From Anaeramoeba ignava (taxonomy: Eukaryota > Metamonada > Anaeramoebidae), in assembly GCA_028826165.1 (NCBI GenBank), contig JAPDFW010000063.1:930001-994000 (forward strand): a stretch of DNA of 64,000 nt, given 5' to 3'. Of the stretch, positions 41,813-53,531 are shown piece after piece. The stretch's first letter is position 1, and each line of letters opens with the position of its first letter. The position numbers and the translations under genes are program-made. A model generated the notes under the pieces. That model saw nothing but the letters and a program-made list of their open reading frames with translations. It was not told the origin of the DNA and did not search any database.

Positions 41813-44800
41813 TTATTTTCTATTGAGATATTCATCATTAAAATATTGATTTGCTAATGAAGGTTGAGAAAAAAATAAATCTAAAGAGCAATTTTCATTT
41901 AATTGGAAATAATCTTTTGCTTTTTGGAAATATTCAATTTCAGAATTTTCAAATGAAGAACATGAATCTAAATAAAGAAAATCAATTAAACTTTTCATAG
42001 TTTTTGAAGGAATTTCACTATAATCATGAACTTGATTTGAATTATCAACAACACTAAGAAACATTCCTCTAAATAAATTAGATCTTGCAACTAAAATTAA
42101 TTTATGAAGTTTAATTGTTGTTTCATCTGAAAAAATAATTGTGAAATCTTTTGATTTTTCATCTTGATAAAGTTTTTCTAAATCATGAATTAATCCAATT
42201 TTTCCTGATTTTTGAATAATCCAATTTTTAGGAAAACCTAAATTTTGAGCAAATTTTCCAAGAAATTGAAAATGTTCTTCATAATTACTCGTTTCAACAA
42301 TTCCTGAATAAAGAAATTCAACAATAATTTCCATTTCTGTTTTTGATGTTTGAAAAGCAAAATTTAAGAATTTTTGTAAAATTTCTTGTTCTGATTCATT
42401 TTCTAGATATAATCTTGGAGTAAGAATTAATTTATGAGCTAAAATGAATCCATCTTTACATTGGATTTTATAATCAGTTAATTCTTGTCTTTTGAATAAA
42501 TTTAAAAAATCTTCTTGATAACTTTTATATGTTTGAAGGAATAATTGATTTATTTTGATAGGATAATGATATTCTGATTTCTTTTTTTTTTTGTTAATAA
42601 AAATTAAAATTTAATTTGAAAAAAATTTTTGATGATAAATTGAAGAAATATTACTGGTGGATTTTTCCATTCTGCTCCATACCAAAACAAATATTCAAGA
42701 TCTTTGCAATGAGACTTAAAAAAATAATAATTTCTTTTTATTAAATCAATACAATTTTGTGGATAATTTGGATTTGCACCTTGGGAAAGTAAAATTGGAA
42801 TTAATACTGCTTGAGATGAAGATTTGCAAATAAGTGACAAAGGAGTTTGTTTGTAATTAGTAACTGCATTTACATCCAAATTTAAACCGAGTAAAAATTT
42901 AGTTAATTGAATGAAAGAGGGATATTTGATACAAATTAAATGAAGAAGTGTTTCATTTTGATTTGTTTCGATGTTAATATTAGCTCCGTTATTAATAAAA
43001 AGAACAAATAAATCATTCAATTCATTTTCTGTTATAGAACGGATATCAATAAAATAATGAAGAACTTGAGAATTTTCAAATAAAATTTTTTGTTTGTTTT
43101 CCAAAAGATTGTTTTCAAAAAAGAATTTGAATGTTTCAAGATGATGGCATTGAAGAATAATTTGTCTATTTTTAATCCAATTTTCAAAACTTGATTCAAT
43201 ATTTTCTTGGTTAATTCCTTTTTCAATAAAAAATTTAATTGTTCCCAAACAATGATTTTTTTTCTGTAAATATAAAGAAAATGCAGACATTCCTGATTTA
43301 TTAATTGAATTTAAATTTGCTCCATCTTCAATTAAATATCTAATTAGTTGGTCTGAAACATTATTAATTAAACAACTAGAAATCAACGCATCTTCATTTT
43401 TATTATTTTTATCATGAATACTTAATCCTTTTGATTTGAATAATTTCATCAGTTCAGGAATATCAATAAGTTTATGATATGAATAACTTGATTGACAAAA
43501 ATGGTGCAAAATTGAGTTTCCATTAATATCTGTTTCAAGAGCATTTGCACCTGATTCAATAAGGAAAGAAATTTTTGTAAAAGATGGAGAAAATTTACAT
43601 GCGTTCATTAAAGGTGTAATTTTGTAAGTATCTTTGTAATTCACATCTACTCCCATTTTGAGAAATAATTTAAATTCTTCAATTTCATGTGAAGAAGAAC
43701 AAAATTTAAGAAATGATGAATTTAGATCCAAATTGAGTTCAGGATGTTGTAGAAGTGATTCAAGGATATATATGATTGCAGAAGAATTTAAAGGAGAGTT
43801 GGAGATATTGCTGATAACGGTTTGGAAATCTGTTTTTTTCAATTTCAAAGCTTCTTCAAACAAAATTTTAAATAATTCAAAATTCTTGTAGGAATACAAA
43901 AGGAAATTTTCTATAGAAGCTTTTCTATAAGAATAAGAATAAGAATAAGAATAAGGAAATTTAATGAATTTATCTAGAATCTTGATAATTTCAGAATTAA
44001 GATCCTTGTTATTAGGAATATTGGTAAGTAAATTTTTCCATGAACTTTCAGTTAATTGAGGCGAATTTCTTGAATTAATTTCGATTCCTTTGAAAAGAAG
44101 AACCATTATTTCTGGTAAATCTGGATTTTTATAAAAATCCCATTTATTGAAATATTCCAATGCATAACAACCATAGTAATTTTTGATTGAAGGATCGACT
44201 CCTGATGAAATGAGTAATTTAATAACTTCATTTTCTAATCTATTTTGGCAAGCAACATGAAGAGCTGTGCTTTGTAAAGGATTCAATGCGTTTAGATTAA
44301 TTCCATTTTGGATAATTAATTCAATATTTTTGATGTTATTCTTTCTGAGGCATGCTCGATGGAGTAATGTTTCACTTAAATTATTTTTCTCATTTATTGA
44401 AGTTGAATCAATAGAAAACGCGAATTTAATCGTCTCAAAATATTTTGGATCCGCAACAAAGTAGAACAATGATTTGCCAACACTTGCACCTTTTGAAACA
44501 AGAAATTTGATTTGGGTTACATTTTTTTCATACTCCATTAGTAAATAAGTAAGAGGCGTTTTGGAATGCTGTTCTGTGTCATTGATTTGAATTCCTTTAT
44601 CAATTAATAACTGAAATAATTCAATATTTGGATTGTATTTCGCACAAATATGCATTAAATTTTCTCCATAAAGGTTAGATACATTAGTATTTGCTCCTTT
44701 TTCAATAAGAAATTCCAAAATTTCAAGAGGTTGTTTAGAGATAATTGCATAAAATAAGGCATTTTGAAGTGATCTGTCTTCATAATTAATTTCTACTCCT

Positions 44801-45189
44801 CTTTCTAAAACAGAATTCATTAAATATAGAGCATCAGATTTCATGTATTTCATAATATAATATAAAATTGATTTTCCTCTTGAATCGGTTATATTCAAAT
44901 TTGATCCTGAATTAATAAGAAAATCAATCATTTCAATTGAATGTGAATAACATATTGCTGTTAATAAAGCTGTTCTCCTACTTTTTCTATTTCTATCATT
45001 TATATTTGCTCCTGATTTTATTAATAATTTGATAATTTCTATTGAAGTTGATTTGTTTATTAATGAAAATGTTAAACATTTTGAAAGTTGTTTTGTTGTT
45101 AATTTATTTTCTTTTAAAAAGTCTTGAATTAATCCAATTTTATTTTCTTTAATTAATTTTTGGAAAATGGAAAAAATTTCAAAATTCAT
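41813..45189 (-). CDS. ankyrin-repeat double-BTB protein
   Basis: Two reverse exons, 45189-42655 and 42580-41813, joined by a 74-bp intron (donor GTAATA, acceptor poly-A AG, phase 0) give 1100 residues. Residues about 20-830 are ankyrin repeats in at least 18 units, e.g. RRTALLTAICYSHSIEMIDF, DSRGKSILYYIMKYM, LHRACLRKNNIKNIELII, STALHVACQNRLENEVIKLL. Many have the N-terminal T/S-L-H-A-C signature. The C-terminal 255 residues hold two BTB units: ELTDYKIQCKDGFILAHKLI and SKDFTIIFSDETTIKLHKLI, the latter followed by RSNLFRGMFLSV and QVHDYSEIP. These last motifs are nearly the same as in the RCC1-BTB copies around it, so tail and neighbours share ancestry. The start is ATG 45189; TTG 45195 upstream is not needed. 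Without splicing the BTB part would lack a start. Confidence 0.87.
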
Positions 45190-45249
45190 TTTCAAAAAAA
45201 GAAAATGAAAAAAATGAAAAATGAAAATTCATTTTTTTTCTTTTCAAAA
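45190..45249. promoter_or_regulatory. compact bidirectional promoter, ankyrin-BTB / RCC1-BTB copy 3
   Basis: 60 bp between divergent starts. CATTTTTTTTCTTTTCAAAA precedes the forward ATG; CATTTTTCATTTTTTTCATT reads toward the reverse gene. Confidence 0.5.
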
Positions 45250-47024
45250 ATGAATGAAATTATATTTTTTGGTCAAAATAAAGAGCCAAAACTTATCCAA
45301 AATGAATCAAATAAAATAACAAAACCAATTCAATTTAAATTTGAAAATGAAAATGAAAATGAAAATGAAAATGAAAAACAAATTAAACAAATTTCATCAG
45401 CTGATTTTTCAATAATTTTCCTTTTTAAAAATGGAAAAGCAATAGAATATTTAAATAAAAATGATTCAAAACAAAATCCTTCAAAAATCCAAATTAAAGA
45501 AAATATTCAAAAAGTAACTGTTGGTTATTTTAATGAAGCTGTTTTAACAATAGAAGGAAATGTATTTGCCAAAGGAGAAAATATTAATCCAAATAATCCA
45601 AATGAATTTATCAATATTTCATCATTAATTGAAGATAAAAATGATAGAGTAATTCAAGATATTGTTTCCCGAGCTAAATCAATTTACTTATTAACTTCAA
45701 ATCAAAATGCTTATGGAATTGGTTCAAATGAATTTTGTCAACTTGGTTTTGATGAATTTGAAAAACAGAAAAACCAATTTTAATGATGAAAAATGTTTCT
45801 AAAATATTTTCAGGAAATTCTTCAGTTAATGTTTTTCTTTTAAATTTAAATCAAGAATTATTTGGATGCGGACATAATGAATATGGTCAACTTGGATTAG
45901 GAGAATCAATAAAAGAAACAAAAATCCATAAATTAACCAAAATCCAAAATATTCCAAAAGGCAAAATAATTGATATTCAATGTGGTTCTTGGCATTCAAT
46001 AATGTTGATTGAAAATGAAGATGAAAACCAAAATCCAAAAAGAAAAATTTATTCATGTGGAGATTACCGATTTAATGGGTTTGGCAAAGATACTTATGAA
46101 TTTACTGAAATCAAATCATCTTTATTTGAAAATGATGATATTATTGATTTTTCTGTTGGAACTTTTCATACTTTGATTTTAACTTCTAAAGAGAAATTAA
46201 TAGGATTTGGATATAATGATGATGGTCAATTAGGAACTGGAGATACAAAATATCAATTAATTCCAATTCAAATTGAACTTCCTAAATTAAGATTTAATGA
46301 AAATATTTCTAATTATCATATTTCTTGTGGGTTTAACAATTCATTTCTTTATTATTCTCCTTCTTCTTTTTCCAATCTTGAAGAAGATTTGATAAAACTA
46401 TTTGAAAGAAAAGAATTTTGTAATATTTTATTTAAAACAGAAAATGGAGAAATAATTGAAGCTCATAAATTAATATTAAAATATAGATTAAATCAAAATC
46501 AAAATCAAAATCAAAATCAAATTGAAAAACTTCAAGAAATTATTTCAAAAAAATCAATTAAAGAATCAAATCAAATATTTGAAATGATTTATTCAAATAA
46601 TTCCAAAATAAATCCAAAATTATATTATGAAATTAAAGAAATTATAAATTCAAATGAAAAAATTGAAGAAACAATTAAAAGAATTTATTTAAATGAAAAT
46701 GAAAATGAAAAAGATTTTATTATTGAAAGAAAAGAAAAACAATATAAATTTCCTAAATTAATATTAATAATGAGAAGTGAATTATATCGAGGAATGTTTT
46801 TATCTGTAACAAAAGATACTTCTAATAAAGTTACAGATTATAGTGAATTAAGTAATAAATCATTTCAAATATTTGAATATTGGATTTATTCAAATCAAAT
46901 TAAAGATGAAATTCAAATTACACAAGAAATTATTGATGAAATTCAAATTGGAATTGATTATTTTCAATTAAATCAAACAAATCCAAATTTATTTGATTTA
47001 TTAATTAACAAATTTAATAATTAA
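45250..47024 (+). CDS. RCC1-BTB protein, copy 3 (single-base break)
   Basis: Same architecture as copy 2, about 591 residues if the break is ignored. At about 45766-45770 one A is missing from the A run (GAAAAACAGAAAAACC versus GAAAAAACAGAAAAACC in copy 5), so the frame from 45250 ends at 45783 and resumes from 45783 in the next frame. Total length 1775 nt is one short of a codon multiple, which fits one lost base. All other motifs are intact (ELFGCGHNEYGQLGLG, IGFGYNDDGQLGTG, EAHKLIL, RSELYRGMFLS). Sequencing error or very young pseudogene. The mid-part is closest to copy 5 (YSCGDYRFNGFGKDTYEF). Confidence 0.8.
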
Positions 47025-47096
47025 AATTAAAATTAAAATTAAAATTAAAATTCCAAAATTAATTTTTTTCATTTTTTCATTTTTTTCTTTTCAAAA
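47025..47096 (+). promoter_or_regulatory. spacer and leader of copy 4
   Basis: A short AAAATT run, then TTCCAAAATTAATTTTTTTC, CATTTTTTCATTTTTTTC and CTTTTCAAAA immediately before the ATG; same order as before the other copies. Confidence 0.45.
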
Positions 47097-48842
47097 ATGA
47101 ATGAAATTATATTTTTTGGTTTCAATGAATTTCCAAAACTTATCCAAAATAAACCAGATAAAATAACAAAACCAATTCAATTTAAATTTGAAAATGAAAA
47201 TGAAAATGAAAAACAAATTAAACAAATTTCATCAGGTGATTATTCAATAATTTTCCTTTTTGAAAATGGAAAAGCAATAGAATATTTAAATGAAGAAGAT
47301 TCAAATCAAAATCCTTCAAAAATCCAAATTGAAAATATTCAAAAAGTAACTGTTGGTTGTGAAAATGAAGCTATTTTAACAATAGAAGGAAATGTATTTG
47401 CCAAAGGAGAAGATATTAATCCAAATAATCCATTTGAATTTATCAATATTTCATCATTAATTGAAGATAAAAATGATAGAATAATTGAAGATATTGTTTC
47501 TGGAAGAAATTCAATTTACTTATTAACTTCAAATCAAAATGCTTATGGAATTGGTTCTAATTATGCTTGTCAACTTGGTTTTGATTCTAAAACACTTAAA
47601 GAAACAGAAAAACCAATTTTAATTATGAAAAATGTTTCTAAAATATTTTCAGGAAATGATTCAAATTCTGTTTTTCTTTTAAATTCAAACCAAGAATTAT
47701 TTGGATGCGGATATAATTTTTACGGCCAACTTGGATTAGGAGAATCAATAAAGGAATACTACATCAAAAAATTAACCAAAATACAAAATATTCCAAAAGG
47801 TAAAATAATTGATATTCAATCCAGTGATTCGATTTCAGTAATGTTGATTGAAATTGATGAGGCAAAAAGAAAACTTTATTCAAATGGTTATTATGGATAT
47901 AATGGAATAAAAAGTAGTCACTATATAAGAGAATTTACTGAAATCAAATCGTCTTTATTTGAAAATGATAATATTATTGAAATTTCTGTTGGAAGAAATC
48001 ATACTTTGATTTTAACTTCCAATTCAAAATTAATTGGATTTGGAGATTATGATGATGGTCAATTAGGAACTAAAATCACAGAAATTCAAAGAATTCCAAT
48101 TCAAATTGAACTTCCTAAATTAAGATTTAATGAAGAAATTTCTAATTATCATATCTCTTGTGGATTTAACAAATCATTTCTTTACTATTCTTCTTCTTTT
48201 TCTAATCTTGAAGAAGATTTGATAAAATTATTTAGAAGAAAAGAATTTTGTGATATTTCATTTAAAACCAAAAATGGAGAAATAATTGAAGCTCATAAAT
48301 TAATATTGAAATATAGATTAAATCAAAATGAAAATCAAATTGAAAAACTTCAAGAAATTATTTCAAAAAAATCAATTAAAGAATCAAATCAAATATTTGA
48401 AATGATTTATTCAAATAATTCCAAAATAAATCCAAAATTATATTCTGAAATTAAAGAAATTATAAATTTAAATGAAAAAATTGAAGAAACAATGAAAAGA
48501 ATTTATTTAAATGAAAATGAAAAAGATTTTATTATTGAAAGAAAAGAAAAACAATATAAATTTCCTAAATTAATATTAATAATGAGAAGTGAATTATATC
48601 GAGGAATGTTTTTATCTGTAACTGAAGATACTTCTAATAAAGTTACAGATTATAGTGAATTAAGTAATAAATCATTTCAAATATTTGAATATTGGATTTA
48701 TTCAAATCAAATTAAAGATGAAATTCAAATTACACAAGAAATCATTGAAGAATTAGAAAGAGGAATTGATTATTTTCAATTAAATCAAACAAATCCAAAT
48801 TTATTTGATTTATTAATTAATAAATTTAATAATCAAAATTAA
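47097..48842 (+). CDS. RCC1-BTB protein, copy 4
   Basis: Open single exon, 581 residues, RCC1-type propeller followed by the double BTB tail. N-terminus MNEIIFFGFNEFPKLIQ matches copy 5. The middle (YSNGYYGYNGIKSSHYIREF, IDIQSSDSISVMLIE) matches copy 6. This copy lost the usual QCG...HS of one RCC1 blade (QSSDSIS instead of QCGxxHS). The Glu-Asn run is short (about 8 residues). The tail ends DLLINKFNNQN. Confidence 0.9.
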   Translation: MNEIIFFGFNEFPKLIQNKPDKITKPIQFKFENENENEKQIKQISSGDYSIIFLFENGKAIEYLNEEDSNQNPSKIQIENIQKVTVGCENEAILTIEGNVFAKGEDINPNNPFEFINISSLIEDKNDRIIEDIVSGRNSIYLLTSNQNAYGIGSNYACQLGFDSKTLKETEKPILIMKNVSKIFSGNDSNSVFLLNSNQELFGCGYNFYGQLGLGESIKEYYIKKLTKIQNIPKGKIIDIQSSDSISVMLIEIDEAKRKLYSNGYYGYNGIKSSHYIREFTEIKSSLFENDNIIEISVGRNHTLILTSNSKLIGFGDYDDGQLGTKITEIQRIPIQIELPKLRFNEEISNYHISCGFNKSFLYYSSSFSNLEEDLIKLFRRKEFCDISFKTKNGEIIEAHKLILKYRLNQNENQIEKLQEIISKKSIKESNQIFEMIYSNNSKINPKLYSEIKEIINLNEKIEETMKRIYLNENEKDFIIERKEKQYKFPKLILIMRSELYRGMFLSVTEDTSNKVTDYSELSNKSFQIFEYWIYSNQIKDEIQITQEIIEELERGIDYFQLNQTNPNLFDLLINKFNNQN

Positions 48843-49103
48843 AATTAAAATTAAAATTAAAATTAAAATTAAAATTAAAATCAAAATTAAAATTAAAATT
48901 AAAATTAAAATTAAAATTAAAATAAAAATTAAAATTAAAATCAAAATTAAAATTAAAATTAAAATCAAAATTAAAATTAAAATTAAAATTAAAATTAAAA
49001 TTAAAATTAAAATTAAAATTAAAATTAAAATTAAAATTAAAATTAAAATTAAAATTAAAATTAAAATTCCAAAAATCATTTTTTCATTTTTTTCTTTTCA
49101 AAA
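48843..49103. repeat. AAAATT array and leader between copies 4 and 5
   Basis: About 230 bp of AAAATT hexamers starting at the stop codon, then CCAAAAATCATTTTTTCATT and CTTTTCAAAA before the ATG of copy 5. Confidence 0.9.
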
Positions 49104-50882
49104 ATGAATGAAATTATATTTTTTGGTTTCAATGAATTTCCAAAACTTATCGAAAATAAACCAGATAAAATAACAAAACAAATTCAATTTAAATTTGAAA
49201 ATGAAAATGAAAATGAAAATGAAAATGAAAATGAAAAACAAATTAAACAAATTTCATCAGCAGATTTTTCAACAATTTTCCTTTTTAAAAATGGAAAAGC
49301 AATAGAATATTTAAATAAAAATGATTCAAAACAAAATCCTGAAAAAATCCAAATTAAAGAAAATATTCAAAAAGTAACTGTTGGTTATTTTAATGAAGCT
49401 GTTTTAACAATAGAAGGAAATGTATTTGCCAAAGGAGAAAATATTAATCCAAATAACCCAAATGAATTTATCAATATTTCATCATTAATTGAAGATACAA
49501 ATGATAGAGTAATTCAAGATATTGTTTCTGGAGCTAGTTCAATTTACTTATTAACTTCAAATCAAAATGTTTATGGAATTGGTTCAAATGATAACGGTCA
49601 ACTTGGTTTTGATGAATTTGAAAAAACAGAAAAACCAATTTTAATGATGAAAAATATTTCTAAAATATTTTCAGGAAATTCTTCAATTCATGTTTTTCTT
49701 TTAAATTCAAATCAAGAATTATTTGGATGCGGATGGAATCGACATGGTCGACTTGGATTAGGAAAATCAAGAAAAGAAGAAACAAAAATCCATAAATTAA
49801 CCAAAATCCAAAATATTCCAAAAGGCAAAATAATCGATATTCAATGTGGTTCTTGGCATTCAATAATGTTGATTAAAAATAAAGATGAAAACCAATATCT
49901 AAAAAGAAAAATTTATTCATGTGGAGATTACCGATTTAATGGGTTTGGCAAAGATACTTATGAATTTACTGAAATCAAATCATCTTTATTTGAAAATGAT
50001 AATATTATTGAAATTTCTGTTGGAACTTTTCATACTTTGATTTTAACTTCTAAAGAGAAATTAATAGGATTTGGATATAATAATGATGGTCAATTAGGAA
50101 CTGGAGATACAAAAACGAAATTAATTCCAATTCAAATTGAACTTCCTAAATTAAGATTTAATGAAAATATTTCTAATTATCATATTTCTTGTGGATTTAA
50201 CAATTCATTTCTTTATTATTCTCCTTCTTCTTTTTCCAATCTTGAAGAAGATTTGATAAAATTATTTAAAAGAAAAGAATTTTGTAATATTTCATTTAAA
50301 ACAAAAAATGGAGAAATAATTGAAGCTCATAAATTAATATTAAAATATAGATTAAATCAAAATCAAAATCAAAATCAAAATCAAATTGAAAAACTTCAAG
50401 AAATTATTTCAAAAAAATCAATTAAAGAATCAAATCAAATATTTGAAATGATTTATTCAAATAGAATAATAATAAATCCAAAATTATATTCTGAAATTAA
50501 AGAAATTATAAATTCAAATGAAAAAATTGAAGAAACAATGAAAAGAATTTATTTAAATGAAAATGAAAAAGATTTTATTATTGAAAGAAAAGAAAAACAA
50601 TATAAATTTCCAAAATTAATATTAATAATGAGAAGTGAATTATATCGAGGAATGTTTTTATCTGTAACTGAAGATAAATCAAATAAAGTTACAGATTATA
50701 GTGAATTAAGTAATAAATCATTTCAAATATTTGAATATTGGATTTATTCAAATCAAATTAAAGATGAAATTGAAATTACAAAAGAAATAATTGAAGAATT
50801 AGAAAGAGGAATTGATTATTTTCAATTAAATCAAACAAATCCAAATTTATTTGATTTATTAATTAACAAATTTAATAATTAA
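49104..50882 (+). CDS. RCC1-BTB protein, copy 5
   Basis: Open single exon, 592 residues; RCC1-type propeller, Glu-Asn run of about 14, double BTB tail. The start matches copy 4 while residues about 70-420 match copy 3 (VTVGYFNEAVLTIEGN, YSCGDYRFNGFGKDTYEF, IGFGYNNDGQLGTGDTK). One propeller turn reads NRHGRLGLGK instead of GQLGLG. The BTB linker has an Asn-Gln run as in copy 3. Confidence 0.9.
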   Translation: MNEIIFFGFNEFPKLIENKPDKITKQIQFKFENENENENENENEKQIKQISSADFSTIFLFKNGKAIEYLNKNDSKQNPEKIQIKENIQKVTVGYFNEAVLTIEGNVFAKGENINPNNPNEFINISSLIEDTNDRVIQDIVSGASSIYLLTSNQNVYGIGSNDNGQLGFDEFEKTEKPILMMKNISKIFSGNSSIHVFLLNSNQELFGCGWNRHGRLGLGKSRKEETKIHKLTKIQNIPKGKIIDIQCGSWHSIMLIKNKDENQYLKRKIYSCGDYRFNGFGKDTYEFTEIKSSLFENDNIIEISVGTFHTLILTSKEKLIGFGYNNDGQLGTGDTKTKLIPIQIELPKLRFNENISNYHISCGFNNSFLYYSPSSFSNLEEDLIKLFKRKEFCNISFKTKNGEIIEAHKLILKYRLNQNQNQNQNQIEKLQEIISKKSIKESNQIFEMIYSNRIIINPKLYSEIKEIINSNEKIEETMKRIYLNENEKDFIIERKEKQYKFPKLILIMRSELYRGMFLSVTEDKSNKVTDYSELSNKSFQIFEYWIYSNQIKDEIEITKEIIEELERGIDYFQLNQTNPNLFDLLINKFNN

Positions 50883-51193
50883 AATTAAAATTAAAATTAA
50901 AATTAAAATTAAAATTAAAATTAAAATTAAAATTAAAATTAAAATTAAAATTAAAATCAAAATTAAAATTAAAATTAAAATTTAAATTTAAAATTAAAAT
51001 TAAAATTAAAATTAAAATTAAAAAAAATTAAAATTCCAAAAATTAAAATTAAAATTAAAATTAAAATTAAAATTAAAATTAAAATTAAAATTAAAATTAA
51101 AATTAAAATTAAAATTAAAATTAAAATTAAAATTAAAATTAAAATTAAAATTAAAATTCCAAAAATCATTTTTTCATTTTTTTCTTTTCAAAA
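50883..51193. repeat. AAAATT array and leader between copies 5 and 6
   Basis: Two AAAATT blocks separated by AAATTCCAAAAATTAAAA (about 51030), itself a decayed copy of the CCAAAAATCATTTTT leader start; then an intact leader before 51194. Confidence 0.9.
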
Positions 51194-52942
51194 ATGAATG
51201 AAATTTTATTTTTTGGAAGAAATAAAGAGCCAAAACTTATCAAAAATAAACCAGAAAAAATAACAAAACCAATTCAATTTAAATTTGAAAATGAAAATGA
51301 AAATGAAAAACAAATTAAACAAATTTCATCAGGTTATTTTGGAACAATTTTTCTTTTTAAAAATGGAAAAGCAATAGAATATTTAAATAAAGATGATTCA
51401 AAACAAAATCCTCAAAAAATCCAAATTGAAGAAAATATTCAAAAAGTAACTGTTGGTTTTCAAAATGAAGCTATTTTAACAATAGAAGGAAATGTATTTG
51501 CCAAAGGAAAAAATATTAATTCAGGAAATCCAAAAGAATTTATCGATGTTTCATCATTAATTGAAGATAAAAATGATAGAGTAATTCAAGATATTGTTTC
51601 TGGACATAATTCAATTTACTTATTAACTTCAAATCAAAATGCTTATGGAATTGGTTCTAATTATGCTTGTCAACTTGGTTTTGATTCTAAAACACTTAAA
51701 GAAACAGAAAAACCAATTTTAATGATGAAAAATGTTTCTAAAATATTTTCAGGAATTAATTCAAATTCTGTTTTTCTTTTAAATTCAAATCGAGAATTAT
51801 TTGGATGCGGATATAATTTTTATGGTCAACTTGGATTAGGAGAATCAATAAAGGAATACTACATCAAAAAATTAACCAAAATACAAAATATTCCAAAAGG
51901 TAAAATAATTGATATTCAATCCAGTGATTCGATTTCAGTAATGTTGATTGAAGAAGAATATGAAAAAAGAAAACTTTATTCAAATGGTTATTATGGATAT
52001 AATGGAATAAAAAGTAGTCACTATATAAGAGAATTTACTGAAATCAAATCATCTTTATTTGAAAATGATAATATTATTGAAATTTCTGTTGGAAGAAATC
52101 ATACTTTGATTTTAACTTCAAATTCAAAATTAATTGGATTTGGAGATAATGATTTTGGTCAATTAGGAACTAAAATCACAGAAATTCAAAGAATTCCAAT
52201 TCAAATTGAACTTCCTAAATTAAGATTTAATGAAGAAATTTCTAATTATCATATCTCTTGTGGATTTGATAAAACATTTCTTTATTATTCTCCTTCTTTT
52301 TCTAATCTTGAAGAAGATTTGATAAAACTATTTGAAAGAAAAGAATTTTGTGATATTTCATTTAAAACCAAAAATGGAGAAATAATCAAAGCTCATAAAT
52401 TAATATTAAAATATAGATTAAATCAAAATCAAAATCAAATTGAAAAACTTCAAGAAATTATTTCAAAAAAATCAATTAAAGAATCAAATCAAATATTTGA
52501 AATGATTTATTCAAATAATTCCAAAATAAATCCAAAATTATATTCTGAAATTAAAGAAATTATAAATTCAAATGAAAAAATTGAAGAAACAATGAAAAGA
52601 ATTTATTTAAATGAAAATGAAAAAGATTTTATAATTGAAAGAAAAGAAAAACAATATAAATTTCCAAAATTAATATTAATAATGAGAAGTGAATTATATC
52701 GAGGAATGTTTTTATCTGTAAAAAATGATACTTCTAATAAAGTTACAGATTATAGTGAATTAAATAATAAATCATTTCAAATATTTGAATATTGGATTTA
52801 TTCAAATCAAATTAAAGATGAAATTAAAATTACACAAGAAATCATTGAAGAATTAGAAAGAGGAATTGATTATTTTCAATTAAATCAAACAAATCCAAAT
52901 TTATTTGATTTATTAATTAAAAAATTTAATAATCAAATTTAA
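51194..52942 (+). CDS. RCC1-BTB protein, copy 6
   Basis: Open single exon, 582 residues. N-terminus MNEILFFGRNKEPKLIKNKP matches copy 2; the middle matches copy 4, including the SSDSIS blade and NGYYGYNGIKSSHYIREF. Double BTB tail as in the others (EIIKAHKLIL, MRSELYRGMFLSV) with small changes (KNDTSNKV). Last forward member of the array. Confidence 0.9.
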   Translation: MNEILFFGRNKEPKLIKNKPEKITKPIQFKFENENENEKQIKQISSGYFGTIFLFKNGKAIEYLNKDDSKQNPQKIQIEENIQKVTVGFQNEAILTIEGNVFAKGKNINSGNPKEFIDVSSLIEDKNDRVIQDIVSGHNSIYLLTSNQNAYGIGSNYACQLGFDSKTLKETEKPILMMKNVSKIFSGINSNSVFLLNSNRELFGCGYNFYGQLGLGESIKEYYIKKLTKIQNIPKGKIIDIQSSDSISVMLIEEEYEKRKLYSNGYYGYNGIKSSHYIREFTEIKSSLFENDNIIEISVGRNHTLILTSNSKLIGFGDNDFGQLGTKITEIQRIPIQIELPKLRFNEEISNYHISCGFDKTFLYYSPSFSNLEEDLIKLFERKEFCDISFKTKNGEIIKAHKLILKYRLNQNQNQIEKLQEIISKKSIKESNQIFEMIYSNNSKINPKLYSEIKEIINSNEKIEETMKRIYLNENEKDFIIERKEKQYKFPKLILIMRSELYRGMFLSVKNDTSNKVTDYSELNNKSFQIFEYWIYSNQIKDEIKITQEIIEELERGIDYFQLNQTNPNLFDLLIKKFNNQI

Positions 52943-53531
52943 AATTAAAATCAAAATTAAAATTAAAATCAAAATTAAAATTAAAATTAAAATTAAAACC
53001 AAAAATTAAAATTAAAATTAAAATTAAAATTAAAATTAAAATTAAAATGAAAATTAAAATTAAATTTAAAATTAAAATCAAAATTAAAATCAAAATTAAA
53101 ATTAAAATTAAAATTTAAATTAAAATTAAAATTAAAATTAAAATAATCAAATTTAAAATTAAAATTAAAATTAAAATTAAAATTAAAATTAAATTTAAAA
53201 TTCAAATTTAAAATTAAAATCAAAATTAAAATTAAAATTAAAATTAAAATTAAAATTAAAATTAAAAATTAAAATTAAAATCAAATTCAAAATTAAAATT
53301 AAAATCAAAATTAAAATGAAAATTAAAATTAAAATTAAAATTAAAATCAAAATTAAAATTAAAATTAAAATTAAAATTAAAATTAAAATTAAAATTAAAA
53401 TTAAAATTAAATTTAAAATTCAAATTTAAAATTAAATTTAAAATTAAGATCAAAATTAAAATCAAAATTAAAATTGTTTCATTTTTCATTTGGCTTTTCT
53501 TGTTAAATTTTTGATAAAAAAAAATTTCAAA
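52943..53531. repeat. AAAATT array after copy 6
   Basis: About 530 bp of AAAATT/AAAATC hexamers with a partial duplication (TTAAAATTCAAATTTAAAAT near 53190 and 53410), ending at the stop region of the reverse fusion gene. No gene seen. Confidence 0.9.

Noticed and set aside
42604-42654. Ankyrin gene ending at 42604 as a separate gene, with the BTB frame as another
   Set aside because: The BTB frame has no start codon, GTAATA and a poly-A AG acceptor frame a 74-bp intron, and phases agree. The double-BTB tail is the same as in the RCC1 copies.
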